This document shows, piece by piece, positions 22,979 to 23,526 of a stretch of 23,526 nucleotides of DNA. Below the pieces are notes generated by a model that saw only the letters and a program-made list of their open reading frames with translations, made no database searches and was not told the origin of the DNA. The first letter of the stretch is position 1. Each line of letters starts with the position of its first letter. Made by a program: the position numbers and the translations under genes. The stretch is from DAIOFH01 sp036745875 (lineage in GTDB: Bacteria; Planctomycetota; SZUA-567): positions 1-23,526 of the forward strand of contig DAIOFH010000058.1 of NCBI GenBank assembly GCA_036745875.1. Reading direction: 5' to 3'.

Positions 22979-23521
22979 ATGGCAAGGAAGAAGAAGGTCC
23001 TAACGGAAGAAACGTTGCTTATTGCTTACAACATACGGGAAGCCCGCACCAAGAAATTCAACACCATCAATGACGCAGCCGTTTCCCTCAAGGTGGAAAA
23101 GAGCCTCTGGCGACAGTGGGAAAGCGCGCTTGTTACGCCTCAAAGATTGATGTTTGAAAAGGTGGCGAAACACCTCGACGTCGCGGTTTCCTATTTTCAT
23201 CAGAAACCCGGTGATTGGGAAACGGTGAAAGAAGATTTTTTGCGGGAATTGATCGGCAGGACCAAGGTGAACAAGGAGTATTATTTGCCCTTGCACCAGC
23301 TTTTCAAGCAGTCGGCACGAGGTTCGGGCAACGGTGAGCAGGCGGTTCCGGCGGCGGGGAACAAGCAAGACAATGCCGAACTCCTTGGTATTTTTCTACA
23401 AATCACGCGGCTTATCACCGACGCCCGAAACAAGGCTCATAAGGTCGATCCCGAAACATACGACACGCATATGCAGACCATAGCGGACATGGCAAAACTA
23501 AGCCTGATCACCAACAAATAA
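22979..23521 (+). CDS. Probable helix-turn-helix (XRE-like) protein
   Basis: The protein has 180 residues. After a basic start (MARKKKVLTEE), residues about 13-75 look like a Cro/C1-type helix-turn-helix: LLIAYNIREARTKKFNTINDAAVSLKVEKSLWRQWESALVTPQRLMFEKVAKHLDVAVSYF. The middle is polar (QSARGSGNGEQAVPAAGNKQD) and the end is helical (LLGIFLQITRLITDARNKA). AAGGAAGG precedes ATG 22979; the upstream in-frame extension from 22910 has no ribosome site. It is unlike the preceding regulator outside the DNA-binding part. It has its own promoter. Its target is unknown. Confidence 0.72.
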   Translation: MARKKKVLTEETLLIAYNIREARTKKFNTINDAAVSLKVEKSLWRQWESALVTPQRLMFEKVAKHLDVAVSYFHQKPGDWETVKEDFLRELIGRTKVNKEYYLPLHQLFKQSARGSGNGEQAVPAAGNKQDNAELLGIFLQITRLITDARNKAHKVDPETYDTHMQTIADMAKLSLITNK

Positions 23522-23526
23522 AATGC

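Noticed and set aside
1..23526. CRISPR array, tRNA, rRNA or insertion sequence
   Set aside because: No regularly spaced repeats, cloverleaf, rRNA-like segment, transposase or terminal inverted repeats were seen.

Overview
The window looks like part of a conjugative plasmid or integrative conjugative element. It carries an almost complete IncP/RP4-type Tra1 region: traL(partial)-traK <- oriT -> traJ-traI-traG-traF ... traE(topB)-small orf (traD position)-traC. The gene order, relaxase catalytic residue positions (Tyr22, Ser74, His116) and oriT structure all agree with RP4. The host is probably a diderm bacterium with Firmicutes-like genes. IncP-type transfer implies an outer membrane, while the YolD-type protein, the Y-family polymerase style, strong AGGAGG-like ribosome sites and TTG starts resemble Firmicutes. 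Negativicutes would fit best, but this is inference; Synergistetes or a deltaproteobacterium cannot be excluded. No replication initiator, integrase, tRNA, rRNA, IS element or CRISPR was seen.

Layout. 1-1132 (minus): TraL-like ATPase, running off the left edge, and TraK-like oriT binder. 1133-1464: oriT with nick site, flanking dyad, traK promoter and short repeats. 1465-6108 (plus): TraJ, relaxase TraI, coupling protein TraG and TraF-type peptidase, closely packed. 6116-6743 (minus): a Phd/PIN toxin-antitoxin pair inserted between traF and traE. 6925-12666 (plus): topoisomerase III (TraE), a 73-residue protein, and a 1056-residue TraC-like protein whose ArdC-type zincin and Toprim domains have both lost their catalytic residues. 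12815-15419 (minus): a three-gene repair or mutagenesis cassette (Y-family polymerase, YolD-like, uracil-DNA-glycosylase-like). 15420-16100: a long non-coding stretch with two dyads, a GC-rich structured element and a strong plus-strand promoter. 16101-21943 (plus): an eight-gene operon of a small protein, a DUF932-type protein, five unknown proteins and a long ParB-like protein with a Cys cluster. 21944-22369: AT-rich non-coding DNA with strong dyads. 22370-23521 (plus): two helix-turn-helix proteins.

The left half processes DNA for conjugation: TraJ/TraK/TraI form the relaxosome at oriT, TraG couples it to a type IV secretion channel (not in the window), TraF would process the pilin, and TraE/TraC would act on the transferred strand. 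The most unusual observations are a 15-base motif (CCCAACCAAAACRAC) placed 23-24 bases before the starts of traL, traJ, traE and, degenerate, traG; the doubly inactivated TraC-like protein with a candidate second internal start; and the poorly understood DUF932-to-ParB operon.
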